The notes beneath the pieces are model-generated. The model was not told the DNA's origin. It saw only the letters and a list, made by a program, of their open reading frames with translations, and searched no databases. Shown one piece after another: positions 35,164 to 43,944 of a stretch of DNA of 64,000 bases. The position numbers were made by a program, and so were the translations under genes. Origin of the DNA: DATBFU01 sp035498405 (GTDB lineage: Bacteria > Acidobacteriota > Thermoanaerobaculia > UBA5066 > Gp7-AA6). The stretch spans positions 31,737-95,736 of the forward strand of contig DATKAE010000104.1 in assembly GCA_035498405.1 (NCBI GenBank), given 5' to 3'. The number at the start of each line of letters is the position of its first letter. The first letter of the stretch is position 1.

Positions 35164-36320
35164 CTTCCCCGCAGCCTCTCCATCCGAGTCACCGCCTCGC
35201 GCAGCGTCGCCTCCCGCTTGCAGAAGGCAAAGCGCGCGTAACCACGCGCGTGCTCCTTGTTGTCATAGAAGAAGGACGGCGGGATCGCGGCGACACCCAC
35301 GTCCTCGACCAGATAGCGGCAAAAGGCGACGTCGTCCTGGAATCCGAAGCCGGTGAAGTCGGCGCATACGAAGTACGTGCCCGAGGGCGGGCGCACGCGA
35401 AAGCCGATGCGCAAGAGCTCTCCGGTCAGGTAGTCGCGCCGGGCCCGGTAGTCGGCCGTCAGCCTCTCGTAGTATTCCGGGCCGGCCGACACCGCCTTCG
35501 CCGCGCCGTACTGCAGCGGTGTGGCCGTCGCGAAGGTGACGAACTGATGCGCGGCCCGCACGGCGGCGGTCAGCTCCGGCGGAGCGGCGGCCCAGCCGAT
35601 CTTCCAGCCCGTCAGTGAGAAGGTCTTGCCGAAAGAGGAGACGGTGATCGTTCGCTCGCGCATTCCCGGCAAGGTCGCCATGGGAACGTGCCTGCCCTCG
35701 TAGACCAGATGCTCGTACACCTCGTCGGTGATGCAGAACAGGTCGTGCTCCCGGCAGAGGCCGGCCAGAAACTCCAGCTCCTCTTTCGAGAAGACCTTTC
35801 CGGTCGGGTTGTGGGGCGTGTTGACCAGCATCACCTTCGTCCGGGACGTGATCGCTCGGCGGATCTGCCCCCGGTCGAAGCTCCAGTCGGGAGCCTCGAG
35901 CGTGACGACTCGAGCGGTGGCGGCCGCCATCGCGATCGACGGCTTGTAGGAGTCGTAGTAGGGCTCGAAGAGCAGGATCTCGTCCCCAGGGCTGCAGATG
36001 CCCTGGATTGCCGAAAAGATCGCCTCCGTCGCACCCGAGGTGACGGTCAGCTCCGTGTCCGGGGCGTACTCGAGCCCGTAGTCGCGCCGGTACTTGGCTG
36101 CAAGCGCCTGGTGGATCTCCGGGATCCCGCTCATGCGGGCATACTGGCCGCGCCCCTCGCGCACCGCCGCGATCGCCGCTTCCTTGACGAACTCCGGCCC
36201 GTCGAAGTCGGGGAACCCCTGTGCGAGGTTCACGGCGCCCCGCTCCTGGGCCAGGCGCGTCATCTCCGTGAAGATCGTCGTGCCGAACCCCTCGAGCTTG
36301 GGGGAGAGCGCGGGACGCAC
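35160..36320 (-). CDS. PLP aminotransferase (kynurenine/methionine aminotransferase-like)
   Basis: From GTG 36320 the product has 386 residues and a typical KAT/YbdL-like length. It has GAVNLAQGFPDFDGP (~28-42, the subgroup signature), TPHNPTG (~168-174), CITDEVYEHLVYEG (~196-209) and the PLP lysine 232 in FGKTFSLTGWKIGW. Likely substrates are methionine, glutamine or aromatic amino acids with 2-oxo acids. An in-frame upstream start (36392) would overlap trxB's 5' end, so 36320 was preferred. It overlaps the small membrane protein (ATGA) and is divergent from trxB. Confidence 0.9.
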   Translation of the reverse strand: MRPALSPKLEGFGTTIFTEMTRLAQERGAVNLAQGFPDFDGPEFVKEAAIAAVREGRGQYARMSGIPEIHQALAAKYRRDYGLEYAPDTELTVTSGATEAIFSAIQGICSPGDEILLFEPYYDSYKPSIAMAAATARVVTLEAPDWSFDRGQIRRAITSRTKVMLVNTPHNPTGKVFSKEELEFLAGLCREHDLFCITDEVYEHLVYEGRHVPMATLPGMRERTITVSSFGKTFSLTGWKIGWAAAPPELTAAVRAAHQFVTFATATPLQYGAAKAVSAGPEYYERLTADYRARRDYLTGELLRIGFRVRPPSGTYFVCADFTGFGFQDDVAFCRYLVEDVGVAAIPPSFFYDNKEHARGYARFAFCKREATLREAVTRMERLRGR

Positions 36321-36378
36321 GGCCGGGATGATATCCGGCGAATCGGTTGATATCCTGCGCCCCCGACGGAGAGACGAA

Positions 36379-37329
36379 ATGCGACCAACCAAGCGCCACT
36401 ACCGCGTTGCCATCATCGGCTCCGGCCCCGCCGGCTGGACTGCCGCCCTGTACGCATCCCGAGCCGAGCTCGAGCCGGTCGTCCTCGAAGGCCCGCAGCC
36501 GGGCGGCCAGCTCACCATCACCACCGAGGTCGAGAACTACCCCGGCTTTCGCGAGGGGATCCAAGGGCCCGAGCTGATGGAGATCTTCCGCGAGCAGGCC
36601 AAGAGGTTTGGCACCGAAGTCGTGCTCGACACGGTCACGGACGTCGAACTGTCCGCCCGCCCCTTCCGGCTGAGCCTCGATGCCTCCGGGATGATCACGG
36701 CCGACGCGGTCATCGTGTCCTCCGGGGCCTCCGCGAAGCTTCTTGGCATCGACTCGGAGGGTCGGCTGATGGGGCACGGTGTCTCCGCCTGCGCCACCTG
36801 CGACGGCTTCTTCTTCAAAGGTAAGGAGGTGGCCGTCGTGGGCGGCGGCGACACGGCCATGGAAGAGGCGACCTTTCTCACGAAGTTCGCCTCGAAGGTC
36901 ACCGTCATCCACCGGCGCGAGGAATTTCGGGCGTCCAAGATCATGCTCGAGCGCGCGCGCATGAACTCCAAGATCGCCTGGAAGTTGAACGCCACCGTGG
37001 TCGAGGTCCACGGCGACCCCGCCGGGGGCGTGACGGGTGTGACGCTCGAGGACACCCGCAGCCGCGAGCGCTCACAGTTTGCGACACAGGGCGTCTTCGT
37101 CGCGATCGGCCACTCGCCCAACACCGAGATCTTCAAGGGGAAGCTCGAGATGAACGACGTCGGATACTTGAAGGTGCATCACCCCTCCACGCGCACCTCC
37201 ATCGAGGGAGTGTTCGCCGCGGGTGACGTGGCGGATCCGACCTACCGCCAGGCCGTCTCCGCCGCCGGCGAAGGATGCAAGGCGGCCATCGACGCTGAGC
37301 GCTGGCTGGCATCCCAGGGAATCCACTGA
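36379..37329 (+). CDS. trxB: Thioredoxin-disulfide reductase
   Basis: This 316-residue flavoenzyme reduces thioredoxin with NADPH through FAD. The N-terminal FAD motif GSGPAGWTAALYA (residues ~14-26), the redox pair CATC (138-141), the NADPH motif GGGDTAMEEA (~155-164), and the C-terminal GVFAAGDVADPTYRQA are all present and correctly spaced. The start is ATG 36379; the longer open frame upstream is antisense to the aminotransferase. The enzyme would feed reducing power to thioredoxins and, through a DsbD-like relay, to the exported TlpA proteins of such genomes. Confidence 0.95.
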   Translation: MRPTKRHYRVAIIGSGPAGWTAALYASRAELEPVVLEGPQPGGQLTITTEVENYPGFREGIQGPELMEIFREQAKRFGTEVVLDTVTDVELSARPFRLSLDASGMITADAVIVSSGASAKLLGIDSEGRLMGHGVSACATCDGFFFKGKEVAVVGGGDTAMEEATFLTKFASKVTVIHRREEFRASKIMLERARMNSKIAWKLNATVVEVHGDPAGGVTGVTLEDTRSRERSQFATQGVFVAIGHSPNTEIFKGKLEMNDVGYLKVHHPSTRTSIEGVFAAGDVADPTYRQAVSAAGEGCKAAIDAERWLASQGIH

Positions 37330-37466
37330 CGAACACCGGGAACCATCGGCCCGAAGGCGAGGACTCGCGCCAGACGCCGTTTCTCGCGATTCTGCGCTAC
37401 GTCTTCGGGTTCCTGGTGCTGCTCGGCCTCCTGGCCTTCGCGGCGGCCTGGCTCCTTCGGCGCTGA
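37326..37466 (+). CDS. Possible small single-pass membrane protein
   Basis: A 46-residue frame right after trxB reads through RQTPFLAILRYVFGFLVLL to a Leu/Ala-rich helix ending WLLRR. It has a good TM profile, but no ATG, GTG or TTG; the only candidate start is a CTG overlapping trxB's TGA. It may be genuine with a rare start or a broken remnant. The evidence is hydropathy only. Confidence 0.3.
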   Translation: MTNTGNHRPEGEDSRQTPFLAILRYVFGFLVLLGLLAFAAAWLLRR

Positions 37467-37505
37467 AACACCGCACGGCTCGCCCCGTAATATCCGGACG
37501 AGGCC

Positions 37506-38777
37506 ATGCGCTCGATTTGGCGGGACCGCGTCAACCCATGGCGGGGGCTCGCCGGGCTTCCCCGAGAGCTTTGGGTCCTGTTTACGGCGACGCTCGTCAA
37601 CAAGGCGGGCTCGATGGTGCTCGTCTTTTTCGTCCTCTATCTGACCCGGGACGCCGGCCTCTCGGTGCCGCAGGCCAGTCTGATGATGCTGCTCTACGGG
37701 ACGGGCGCGCTTGTCACCGCTCCCGTCGCCGGGCGGCTCTCGGATCGGCTCGGCCCGATCCTGATCATGAGAGGGTCGTTGCTCCTGTCGGGAGTCGTCA
37801 TGCTCGCCTTTCCCTTCGCGCGGGGCTTGACCCCGATCGTCGTCGCGACGCTTCTCCTCTCCATGACCGCCGAGGCCTTTCGGCCGGCGAACCTGACGAT
37901 CATGGGCGATCTCGTGTCGCCCGAGAAGCGTAAGACCGCCTTCGCGCTCAATCGCTTGGCGATCAATCTCGGGATGAGCGTCGGGCCGGCCCTCGGAGGA
38001 TTCCTCGCCACGGTCTCCTTCCGCTGGCTGTTCCTCGTCAACGGAGGCACGGCGCTCGCCGCGGGCGCGATCCTCGCGGCCTCCTCCTTCCCGAAGCACC
38101 GGCGCTCGCCCGAGCTGCGGCAGCTCGAGGAGGCCGTGGCTCCCCATTTGCGCCTGCCCCCGGGAGCCCATCGCGACCCGAGACTTCTGTATTTCCTGGC
38201 CGCCATGTTCCCCGTCTCGTTCGTCTTCTTCCAGCACATCTCCACCATGCCGCTCTACGTGGTCAAGGACTTGAAGCTCTCGGCGGCCTCGTACGGGCTC
38301 CTCTTCACGGTCAACACGCTGCTGATCGTTTTCCTGGAGGTCGGGATCAACACGTCCACGGCCCATTGGCCGCATCGCCGAACACTCGCGCTCGGCTGCG
38401 CGCTTTGCGGGCTGGGCTTCGGCGCCCTGGCCTGGGCGAGCGACATCTGGCAGGTCGGGGCGACCGTCGTCGTCTGGACCTTCGGCGAGATGCTGATCTT
38501 TCCGGGGATGGCGGACTACTTGACCGACATCGCGCCGGAGTCCCGCCGGGGCGAGTACATGGGGCTTTCCCAGATGATGATGGGACTCGCCTTCGCCATC
38601 GGACCCTGGGCCGGGCTGCAGATCCTGGCCTTCGCGGGCGGCCGGGCGTTATGGTTGTTGATGATGGCGCTCGGGCTCTTCGCCGCGGTCTTGATGACTC
38701 GTCTTCGCGGGTCGAGCCATGCGTCGCGCGAGACCAGCGTCCCCTTTCCGACGACGGCGCCCTCGACGGAGCCTTGA
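37506..38777 (+). CDS. Major facilitator superfamily transporter
   Basis: This 423-residue inner-membrane protein has about 12 TM helices. The MFS signature after TM2 is GRLSDRLGPILIMRGS (~78-93), and 'FRPANLTIMGDL' continues in helix 4-5. The C-terminal half repeats the fold and ends in a hydrophilic tail. It is probably a drug- or metabolite:H+ exporter, of the MdtH/YceL-like 'multidrug' group. The ATG at 37506 follows GGACGAGG. It is convergent with the downstream hypothetical gene across a strong GC hairpin. Confidence 0.88.
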   Translation: MRSIWRDRVNPWRGLAGLPRELWVLFTATLVNKAGSMVLVFFVLYLTRDAGLSVPQASLMMLLYGTGALVTAPVAGRLSDRLGPILIMRGSLLLSGVVMLAFPFARGLTPIVVATLLLSMTAEAFRPANLTIMGDLVSPEKRKTAFALNRLAINLGMSVGPALGGFLATVSFRWLFLVNGGTALAAGAILAASSFPKHRRSPELRQLEEAVAPHLRLPPGAHRDPRLLYFLAAMFPVSFVFFQHISTMPLYVVKDLKLSAASYGLLFTVNTLLIVFLEVGINTSTAHWPHRRTLALGCALCGLGFGALAWASDIWQVGATVVVWTFGEMLIFPGMADYLTDIAPESRRGEYMGLSQMMMGLAFAIGPWAGLQILAFAGGRALWLLMMALGLFAAVLMTRLRGSSHASRETSVPFPTTAPSTEP

Positions 38778-38780
38778 GCC

Positions 38781-38816
38781 GGCGCGCGATGCCGCGCCGC
38801 CGCCGGCACGCGCGCC
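38781..38816. terminator. Candidate bidirectional hairpin terminator
   Basis: GGCGCGCG (38781-38788) and CGCGCGCC (38809-38816) are perfect 8-bp complements. They fill the 40-bp gap between the convergent MFS and hypothetical genes. No T-tract is present, as is common at this GC content. Confidence 0.5.
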
Positions 38817-38817
38817 G

Positions 38818-39291
38818 CTACCCGACTCCGGATCGCTCGGAGCTCTCTCCGTAGCAGGCGCGGAAGAGCTCTTCCCGGGCGACCGGCCGCATTCGGCTCT
38901 CGAAGGCCGTGCGCTGATCGCCGCGGACCACGCGAACTTCGCGGATGCGGCTGGTCACGACTCGATTTCCAAACTCGAGACGCAGGCCGCACGCGGCCAC
39001 GATGTCGCACTTGATCACGCTGCCGCCCCAGGTGCAGCCTGCGATGGAGAGCCGGGCGGGCGAGAGTCCCTGGCTGTCGAACCAGCCGCCCGAGACCGAG
39101 TACGTCGTGTCCTCGTTGACGTCGATCGAGTAGACCGAGTTCTCGGTCGACACCAGCAGGCGATCTCCCTTGCGGAGGTCGGCCTTTCGAACGAAGTCGA
39201 TCCGCCCGACCTGTTCGAGCATGGCGTTGACCGTCCGGGCGCAGGCGAGCATGGCTAAGGCCGTTCCACGTCCGGGAAGATTTTCCCTCAT
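38818..39291 (-). CDS. Hypothetical protein coupled to the AstE-like gene
   Basis: From ATG 39291 (overlapping the upstream TGA as ATGA) the product has 157 residues. The N-terminal hydrophobic stretch (GTALAMLACARTVNAML) may be a signal or anchor. The rest is beta-rich (YSIDVNEDTTYSVSGGWF, LSIAGCTWGGSVIKCDI) with four further cysteines and ends RACYGESSERSGVG. No family is recognised. The longer open frame upstream to 39894 is antisense-like shadow of the neighbour. The strict coupling suggests it works with the desuccinylase-like enzyme or the kinase. Confidence 0.65.
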   Translation of the reverse strand: MRENLPGRGTALAMLACARTVNAMLEQVGRIDFVRKADLRKGDRLLVSTENSVYSIDVNEDTTYSVSGGWFDSQGLSPARLSIAGCTWGGSVIKCDIVAACGLRLEFGNRVVTSRIREVRVVRGDQRTAFESRMRPVAREELFRACYGESSERSGVG

Positions 39292-40379
39292 TTCGGGGCG
39301 GCCCGCGAGCCCGAAGACACAACCCCGATGTTTGCAATGGTTTCGCCCTTCTTCATCGAGGGCACCGAACAGACGTAGAGAACGACGCCGGCGGCCGGAG
39401 CCCGGGCCTCGAAGACCTTTCGTCCCAGATAGTCCGTCACGTATCCCAGCTTCATGCCCTCCGCCACATAGGTTCCCCGGGCGACCAACGGATAGAAGAT
39501 TCCGGTCTGGTCGCTCGAGACGGTCTCGACGGCCTCGATCCAGACCGGGTGCTCGACCAGGGTCGGGGCGCCGGGCAGCATCTTGAGGTACCGCATGACC
39601 GAGAGAGTCCCCTCGGTGAGCGTCGCGACGTCCTGCGGCTCGACGGTTCCGGCGTGCCCGGCCTCGACCGTAATCACCGTCTTGCCGCGCGTGGCGGCAG
39701 TACTGTCGAGATAGCGCGAGGCGTTCGGGTCCTTCGGGCGATCGGTCGCGATGATGATGGTGCCGATCCCGAAGGCGAGAGCCATCTCGCGCGACACCGA
39801 GTCTTGCTTCTCGCTGCCGGTTTTCAACCAGTAGCTGTAAGGGCGCAGATCCTCGTCCAAGTCGCCGCCGTGAAAATCGATCAGGTCGTCGCACCGCTCG
39901 ACGATTTGCCGAGTGATCTGGAAGAGCGCCCGCTCCGTCTGCGTCCCATCCGCCTTTCCCGGATAGAAGCGGTTCATGCTCTTGCCGTCGACCGGATTGA
40001 CGTGCGGGACCTTCTGCTCGAAGGACGCCACGTTCACGAGCGGCAGGAGGATCACGGTCCCCGACAGCTGCGCGGGTTCGAGCTCCTCGATCAACTTCTC
40101 GATCGCGATGATCGAGGCGTATTCCGTGCCGTGGGCTCCGGCGACGAGCGCCAGGACGGGGCCCGGCCGCGCGCCGTTGACCACCGCAACGGGGATCTCG
40201 AGGCCGGCGTCGACACCGGCCGCAACGGCGAGAACGCCCTTGGACTTTTGGCCCGGGCCCGCGGACGCTGTCCCGACGGTGAACGCCGTGTTCTCGAGCC
40301 CGCCGGCCAGCGTCGCGAGCCCCATGAGAAACAGGGCCGCGGCCGCAATCGCTGGCGGCCGGGTTCCGCGCCAGGTCAC
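39288..40379 (-). CDS. Exported succinylglutamate desuccinylase/aspartoacylase-family (M14-like) protein
   Basis: This 363-residue protein starts at GTG 40379 and overlaps the kinase TGA (GTGA). It has an N-terminal hydrophobic signal or anchor (AIAAAALFLMGLATLAGG) and then an AstE/ASPA zinc carboxypeptidase-like domain. This has AGAHGTEYASI supplying His and Glu ligands (~83-93), LIDFHGGD supplying the third His (~180) and EAGHAG further on. The C-terminal barrel-sandwich (RAPAAGVVLYVCSV..KKGETIANIG) is the biotinyl-like tail typical of this family. It would cleave an N-acyl amino acid or peptide outside the cytoplasm. Coupling with a receptor kinase is unusual. Confidence 0.85.
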   Translation of the reverse strand: MTWRGTRPPAIAAAALFLMGLATLAGGLENTAFTVGTASAGPGQKSKGVLAVAAGVDAGLEIPVAVVNGARPGPVLALVAGAHGTEYASIIAIEKLIEELEPAQLSGTVILLPLVNVASFEQKVPHVNPVDGKSMNRFYPGKADGTQTERALFQITRQIVERCDDLIDFHGGDLDEDLRPYSYWLKTGSEKQDSVSREMALAFGIGTIIIATDRPKDPNASRYLDSTAATRGKTVITVEAGHAGTVEPQDVATLTEGTLSVMRYLKMLPGAPTLVEHPVWIEAVETVSSDQTGIFYPLVARGTYVAEGMKLGYVTDYLGRKVFEARAPAAGVVLYVCSVPSMKKGETIANIGVVSSGSRAAPK

Positions 40380-43054
40380 TTCTTCAGCCCCGCCGTCCAA
40401 TTCGCCACGAGCGCGACTCTCGCCTTCTCGCCTCCCCCGGGAAGGACCGCTCCGAGGAAGCGGTCGCCTTGCGGCGAGAAGGATCCGTTCACCCAGCCGG
40501 AGCTGTTGAACAGGACCTTGGGAGAGCCGATCTCGAGGCCCGTGGCACCCGTCTTCACGTCCACCGACATGAGGTTGAGGTCGGAGCTCAAGTAGAGGAT
40601 CTCCTTGCCCTCCTTTCCCCAGCCGCCGCCGACCGCTCCCCCGCTCGAGATCTGCCATTTTCCGCCCGGCCCCGGAAACGGGACGACGTAGACTTCTGGC
40701 TTGCCCGACTCGCTCGACGTGTAGCAAAACCACCGTCCGTCGGGCGAGAAGCCCCCGCCGTTCTCGTCGAACTCCGTCGCGACGAACGGATAGGCCTTGC
40801 GATCCCCGAAAAGCGGCAGGATCCAGATGTCTCCCTTCGTCTTTCCTCCCGGCTTCAGAACATCCATCGCGAGAAAGCGTCCGTCTCGAGACCAGTCGCT
40901 CGGGCCGGCCTGCCCCTCCCCATGAAACAGCGCCTCCTCCTGGCCGCCGCCGCTCGCCGACTTGACGTAGACGCCCGACTGGATCTGTTTCTCGACCTTG
41001 GTGTAGGCGATTCGCGCTCCATCGGGGGACCAGACGGCCGCCGCCGAAGGTGCTCCGAACGTGAGACGCGTCCGGACGCCGCGCGAGTCGAAGATCCAGA
41101 TGTCCGGCGCGCCCGTTCCCGGATCGACGACGGCTGCGGCGATTCGCGACCCGTCGGGCGAGACCGCGAGCGATTGGTACTCGGCCGCCTCGCCGATCGG
41201 CTCGCCGATCGGTTTGCCCGCGCGGTCGAACCAACGAAGCCGTGCTTTCGCGTCGGCCGCGCCCGCTCCGTAGACGAGAAGGCCCTTCTCCGAAACCGAG
41301 AACACACCCCGGAAAAACCCCGTGTCGTAGTGAACGTTTTCCGCCAGCGGCACCGGATCACCCCTGAAGCGGCGGCTCCCCGCGTCGAAGGGCTGGGCAA
41401 GCAGGACGCGTTCGCGCATGTAGAGCAGGTAGCCCGAGGCGTAGGCGACGTTCGACCGCGCCTGGAGCAGAAGCATCTTCTCGTCCGAGCCGAGGGCCCC
41501 GACGTAGATCGCGTTCGACTCGCTCTTCATCCCCTGGCCGTGCGATCCTGCCATGTAGAGGAAGTGCTTGCCGTCCGGAAGGAAGGTCGCCCAGCGGTGC
41601 GTCGTCTCGGCGCGCGCGGCGTCGAGCTTGGTCGCCGGCGTGGGAGCGCCGCCCGACGCCGGGACCCGAGAGAGCGCGGTCGTCGTGTCGGGAGAAAAGA
41701 GGATGACGCCATCGCGATTCCAGCCGCCGCTTCGGCCATTGGGCGCATCGCACACGTCGAGTGGTGGCGATCCGCTGATGTCCACCTTCTTCAGCTTCCC
41801 GTCGGCGAAAAACGCGAGGAACCGGCTGTCCGGCGACCAAAAGGGAAACGTGGCTCCTTCCGTTCCGGCAATCGGTTTTGCCGCCAGGTCCCCGAGCGAC
41901 CTCAACCAGAGAAGCGTCTTGCCGTCCGGGCCCTTCGCCGCGAAGGTGGTCAATCGCCCGTCGGGCGAGATCGTCAACGATCCTCCGTTGACCCCTGCCA
42001 GATCGAATTCGGACGTTTCCGGGGGAAGCAGGAAGGAGCGCATCCGGAAAGCGTCCGCCGGCGCGCGGCGCAGGTAGCCGACGACCGCCAGCCCTGCGGC
42101 GAGAATCGCGGCCGAGGCGATCGTCCAGGCCAGCTTCTCGCGGTTCTTTCGGCGGGCGACGACCGGCGCCGGCAGGCCGGCCTGCGAGCCTCCCTCCGCG
42201 ATCCACTCGAGCTGGAGCTTCACGTCGTGCGCCGTCTGGAACCGGTCCTCCGGATCCTTCGCCAGGCACGTCTTGACGACGCGGTTGAAGGCCGGAGGCG
42301 TCATCGGAGAGACCTCCGAGATCGCCGGCGGATCATCCCGAAGGATCGAGCCGATGAGCGAGGCCTGGCTCTTGCCCGCAAACGCCTTGTGGCCCGTCGC
42401 CATCTCGTAGAGCACGGCCCCGAACGCAAAGATATCGGTCCGGGCGTCCGCTTCCTTGCCCTCGAGCTGCTCGGGCGCCATGTACTGAAACGTTCCGAGG
42501 ATCGTCCCGGCCTCCGTCAGGTTTTGTCCCGGCGAGACGGTGGGGAGCGCCGTCAGCCCCGACTGAGGCGTGACCGGCGCCATCACCTTCGCCAGGCCGA
42601 AATCGAGCAGCTTCACGCCGGATTTCGTCAACATCACGTTGCCGGGCTTCAGGTCCCGGTGCACGATCCCCTGCCGGTGCGCCTTGTCCAGGGCGTCGGC
42701 GATCTCGATACCGAAACGCAGCACCTGCTCGAGCGGAAGCGGGCCCTTCGCCAACCGACCCGCCAGCGTCTCCCCCTCGAGCAGCTCCATGACCAGGTAC
42801 TCGGTCTCGCCTTCCCGGTTCACGTCGTACAGCGCGCAGATGTGGGGGTGCGAGAGCTGCGAGATCGTCTTGGCCTCGCGCTCGAAGCGCTGACGCACTT
42901 CCTCGCTCGAGGAAAGGTGGGACGGAAGGACCTTGACCGCCACGGAGCGCTCCAGGCGCGTGTCCCGCGCTCGGTACACCTCTCCCATGCCTCCCGCTCC
43001 CAAAGGCGACAGGATCTCGTAGGGACCGAGACGGGAGCCTGCGGCGAGCGTCAT
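40376..43054 (-). CDS. Ser/Thr protein kinase with TM helix and TolB/WD40-like propeller
   Basis: This 892-residue protein, taken from the ATG at 43054, matches the MTLAAGSRLGPYEIL opening of its paralogues; an upstream start at 43129 is less likely. The kinase domain has GAGGMGEVY, AVKVLP, HRDLKPGN and DFGLAK, all intact. One TM helix (~335-350) precedes an exported propeller built of repeated 'SPDG..' blades (e.g. TISPDGRLTTFA, WSPDSRFLAFFA, WSPDGARIAYTK). The exported propeller presumably senses an envelope ligand or protein. It is followed, with a GTGA overlap, by the desuccinylase-like gene and then a hypothetical gene. It is divergent from the alpha/beta-hydrolase. Confidence 0.93.
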   Translation of the reverse strand: MTLAAGSRLGPYEILSPLGAGGMGEVYRARDTRLERSVAVKVLPSHLSSSEEVRQRFEREAKTISQLSHPHICALYDVNREGETEYLVMELLEGETLAGRLAKGPLPLEQVLRFGIEIADALDKAHRQGIVHRDLKPGNVMLTKSGVKLLDFGLAKVMAPVTPQSGLTALPTVSPGQNLTEAGTILGTFQYMAPEQLEGKEADARTDIFAFGAVLYEMATGHKAFAGKSQASLIGSILRDDPPAISEVSPMTPPAFNRVVKTCLAKDPEDRFQTAHDVKLQLEWIAEGGSQAGLPAPVVARRKNREKLAWTIASAAILAAGLAVVGYLRRAPADAFRMRSFLLPPETSEFDLAGVNGGSLTISPDGRLTTFAAKGPDGKTLLWLRSLGDLAAKPIAGTEGATFPFWSPDSRFLAFFADGKLKKVDISGSPPLDVCDAPNGRSGGWNRDGVILFSPDTTTALSRVPASGGAPTPATKLDAARAETTHRWATFLPDGKHFLYMAGSHGQGMKSESNAIYVGALGSDEKMLLLQARSNVAYASGYLLYMRERVLLAQPFDAGSRRFRGDPVPLAENVHYDTGFFRGVFSVSEKGLLVYGAGAADAKARLRWFDRAGKPIGEPIGEAAEYQSLAVSPDGSRIAAAVVDPGTGAPDIWIFDSRGVRTRLTFGAPSAAAVWSPDGARIAYTKVEKQIQSGVYVKSASGGGQEEALFHGEGQAGPSDWSRDGRFLAMDVLKPGGKTKGDIWILPLFGDRKAYPFVATEFDENGGGFSPDGRWFCYTSSESGKPEVYVVPFPGPGGKWQISSGGAVGGGWGKEGKEILYLSSDLNLMSVDVKTGATGLEIGSPKVLFNSSGWVNGSFSPQGDRFLGAVLPGGGEKARVALVANWTAGLKK

Positions 43055-43152
43055 CGCGATGGTCGAGGATTCTACGTGAGCCGGCCCTCGAGGCCCTTCC
43101 GTCCGTTCCAACCGGTCCCCATCTGGCACAATGGGGCGGGAGCGTGGGACGG

Positions 43153-43944
43153 ATGCCCGAGGCCGTTTCGCAGGGCGTCAGGATCCGATACGACGTCGCC
43201 GGAGAGGGCGAGCCGGCGCTGCTCTTCCTGCCCGGCTGGTGCGACAACCGTTCCCAGTTTCACAAGCTCGCCCCCCTTTGCGCCCAGAAGCACCGCATTC
43301 TTTCGCCCGACTGGCGCGGCCACGGCCAATCGGAGGCCTCCTCGACGGACTTCGGATACCGGGAGCTCCTGACCGACACCGCGGCGGTCGTCGAGGCGAG
43401 CGGCGCGCACCGGGTCGTGCCGGTGACGATGGCGCACGGGGGTTGGGTGGGGATCGGCCTGAGGAGGAGGTTTGGGCCGCGGCGGATCCCGAGGCTCGTT
43501 TTCCTGGACTGGATCGTCTTCGATCCGCCGCTTCATTTCCTGAAGGCGTTGTCGTCGCTGCAGGATCCCGAGCATTGGAAATCGACGCGCGCCCAGCTCT
43601 TTTCGCTCTGGTTACTCGAGGCGGGCCGCCCGATCACCGACTACGTCCACCGCACGCTGGGTGACTACTCCTTCGGGATGTGGGCGCGGGCGGGACGCGA
43701 GATCGCCGCGGCCTACGCGCGGGAGGGCAACCCCTTGAACGCCCTCGCGGCCCTCGACCCCCCGACCCCGTCGCTCCACCTCTACGCGCTGCCCAAGGAT
43801 GAGGCCTACCGCTCGGCGCAGGAGGCCTTCACACAGACCCATCCGTGGTTCCAGTCACGGCGGCTGGACGGCAAGACCCACTTTCCGCCGCTCGAGACGC
43901 CGGAGGCGGTCGCGGCGGCAATCGAGGAGTTTCTGGCGACCTAG
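43153..43944 (+). CDS. Alpha/beta-hydrolase-fold protein resembling cofactor-free 2,4-dioxygenases (Hod/Qdo)
   Basis: From ATG 43153 (GGGACGG ahead; GTG 43144 is an alternative) the product has 263 residues. It shows LLFLPGWCDNRSQFHKLA, DWRGHGQSE and a nucleophile elbow reading TMAHGGWVGI. The usual Ser/Cys is Ala94, followed by His95. LDWIVFDPP supplies an Asp (119) and GKTHFP a His (243). These segments resemble, from memory, 1H-3-hydroxy-4-oxoquin(ald)ine 2,4-dioxygenases, which open N-heteroaromatic rings with O2 and no metal or cofactor, where the elbow is S/A-H-G and the Ser is not essential. A normal hydrolase with this Ala would be inactive. Its stop shares a CTAG (43941-43944) with the convergent TPR gene. 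Confidence 0.78.
   Translation: MPEAVSQGVRIRYDVAGEGEPALLFLPGWCDNRSQFHKLAPLCAQKHRILSPDWRGHGQSEASSTDFGYRELLTDTAAVVEASGAHRVVPVTMAHGGWVGIGLRRRFGPRRIPRLVFLDWIVFDPPLHFLKALSSLQDPEHWKSTRAQLFSLWLLEAGRPITDYVHRTLGDYSFGMWARAGREIAAAYAREGNPLNALAALDPPTPSLHLYALPKDEAYRSAQEAFTQTHPWFQSRRLDGKTHFPPLETPEAVAAAIEEFLAT

Noticed and set aside
40469..43372. 967-codon plus-strand ORF opposite the kinase gene
   Set aside because: Antisense to a clear kinase-propeller gene; a product of high GC third positions, composition Arg/Glu/Val-rich, no domain.
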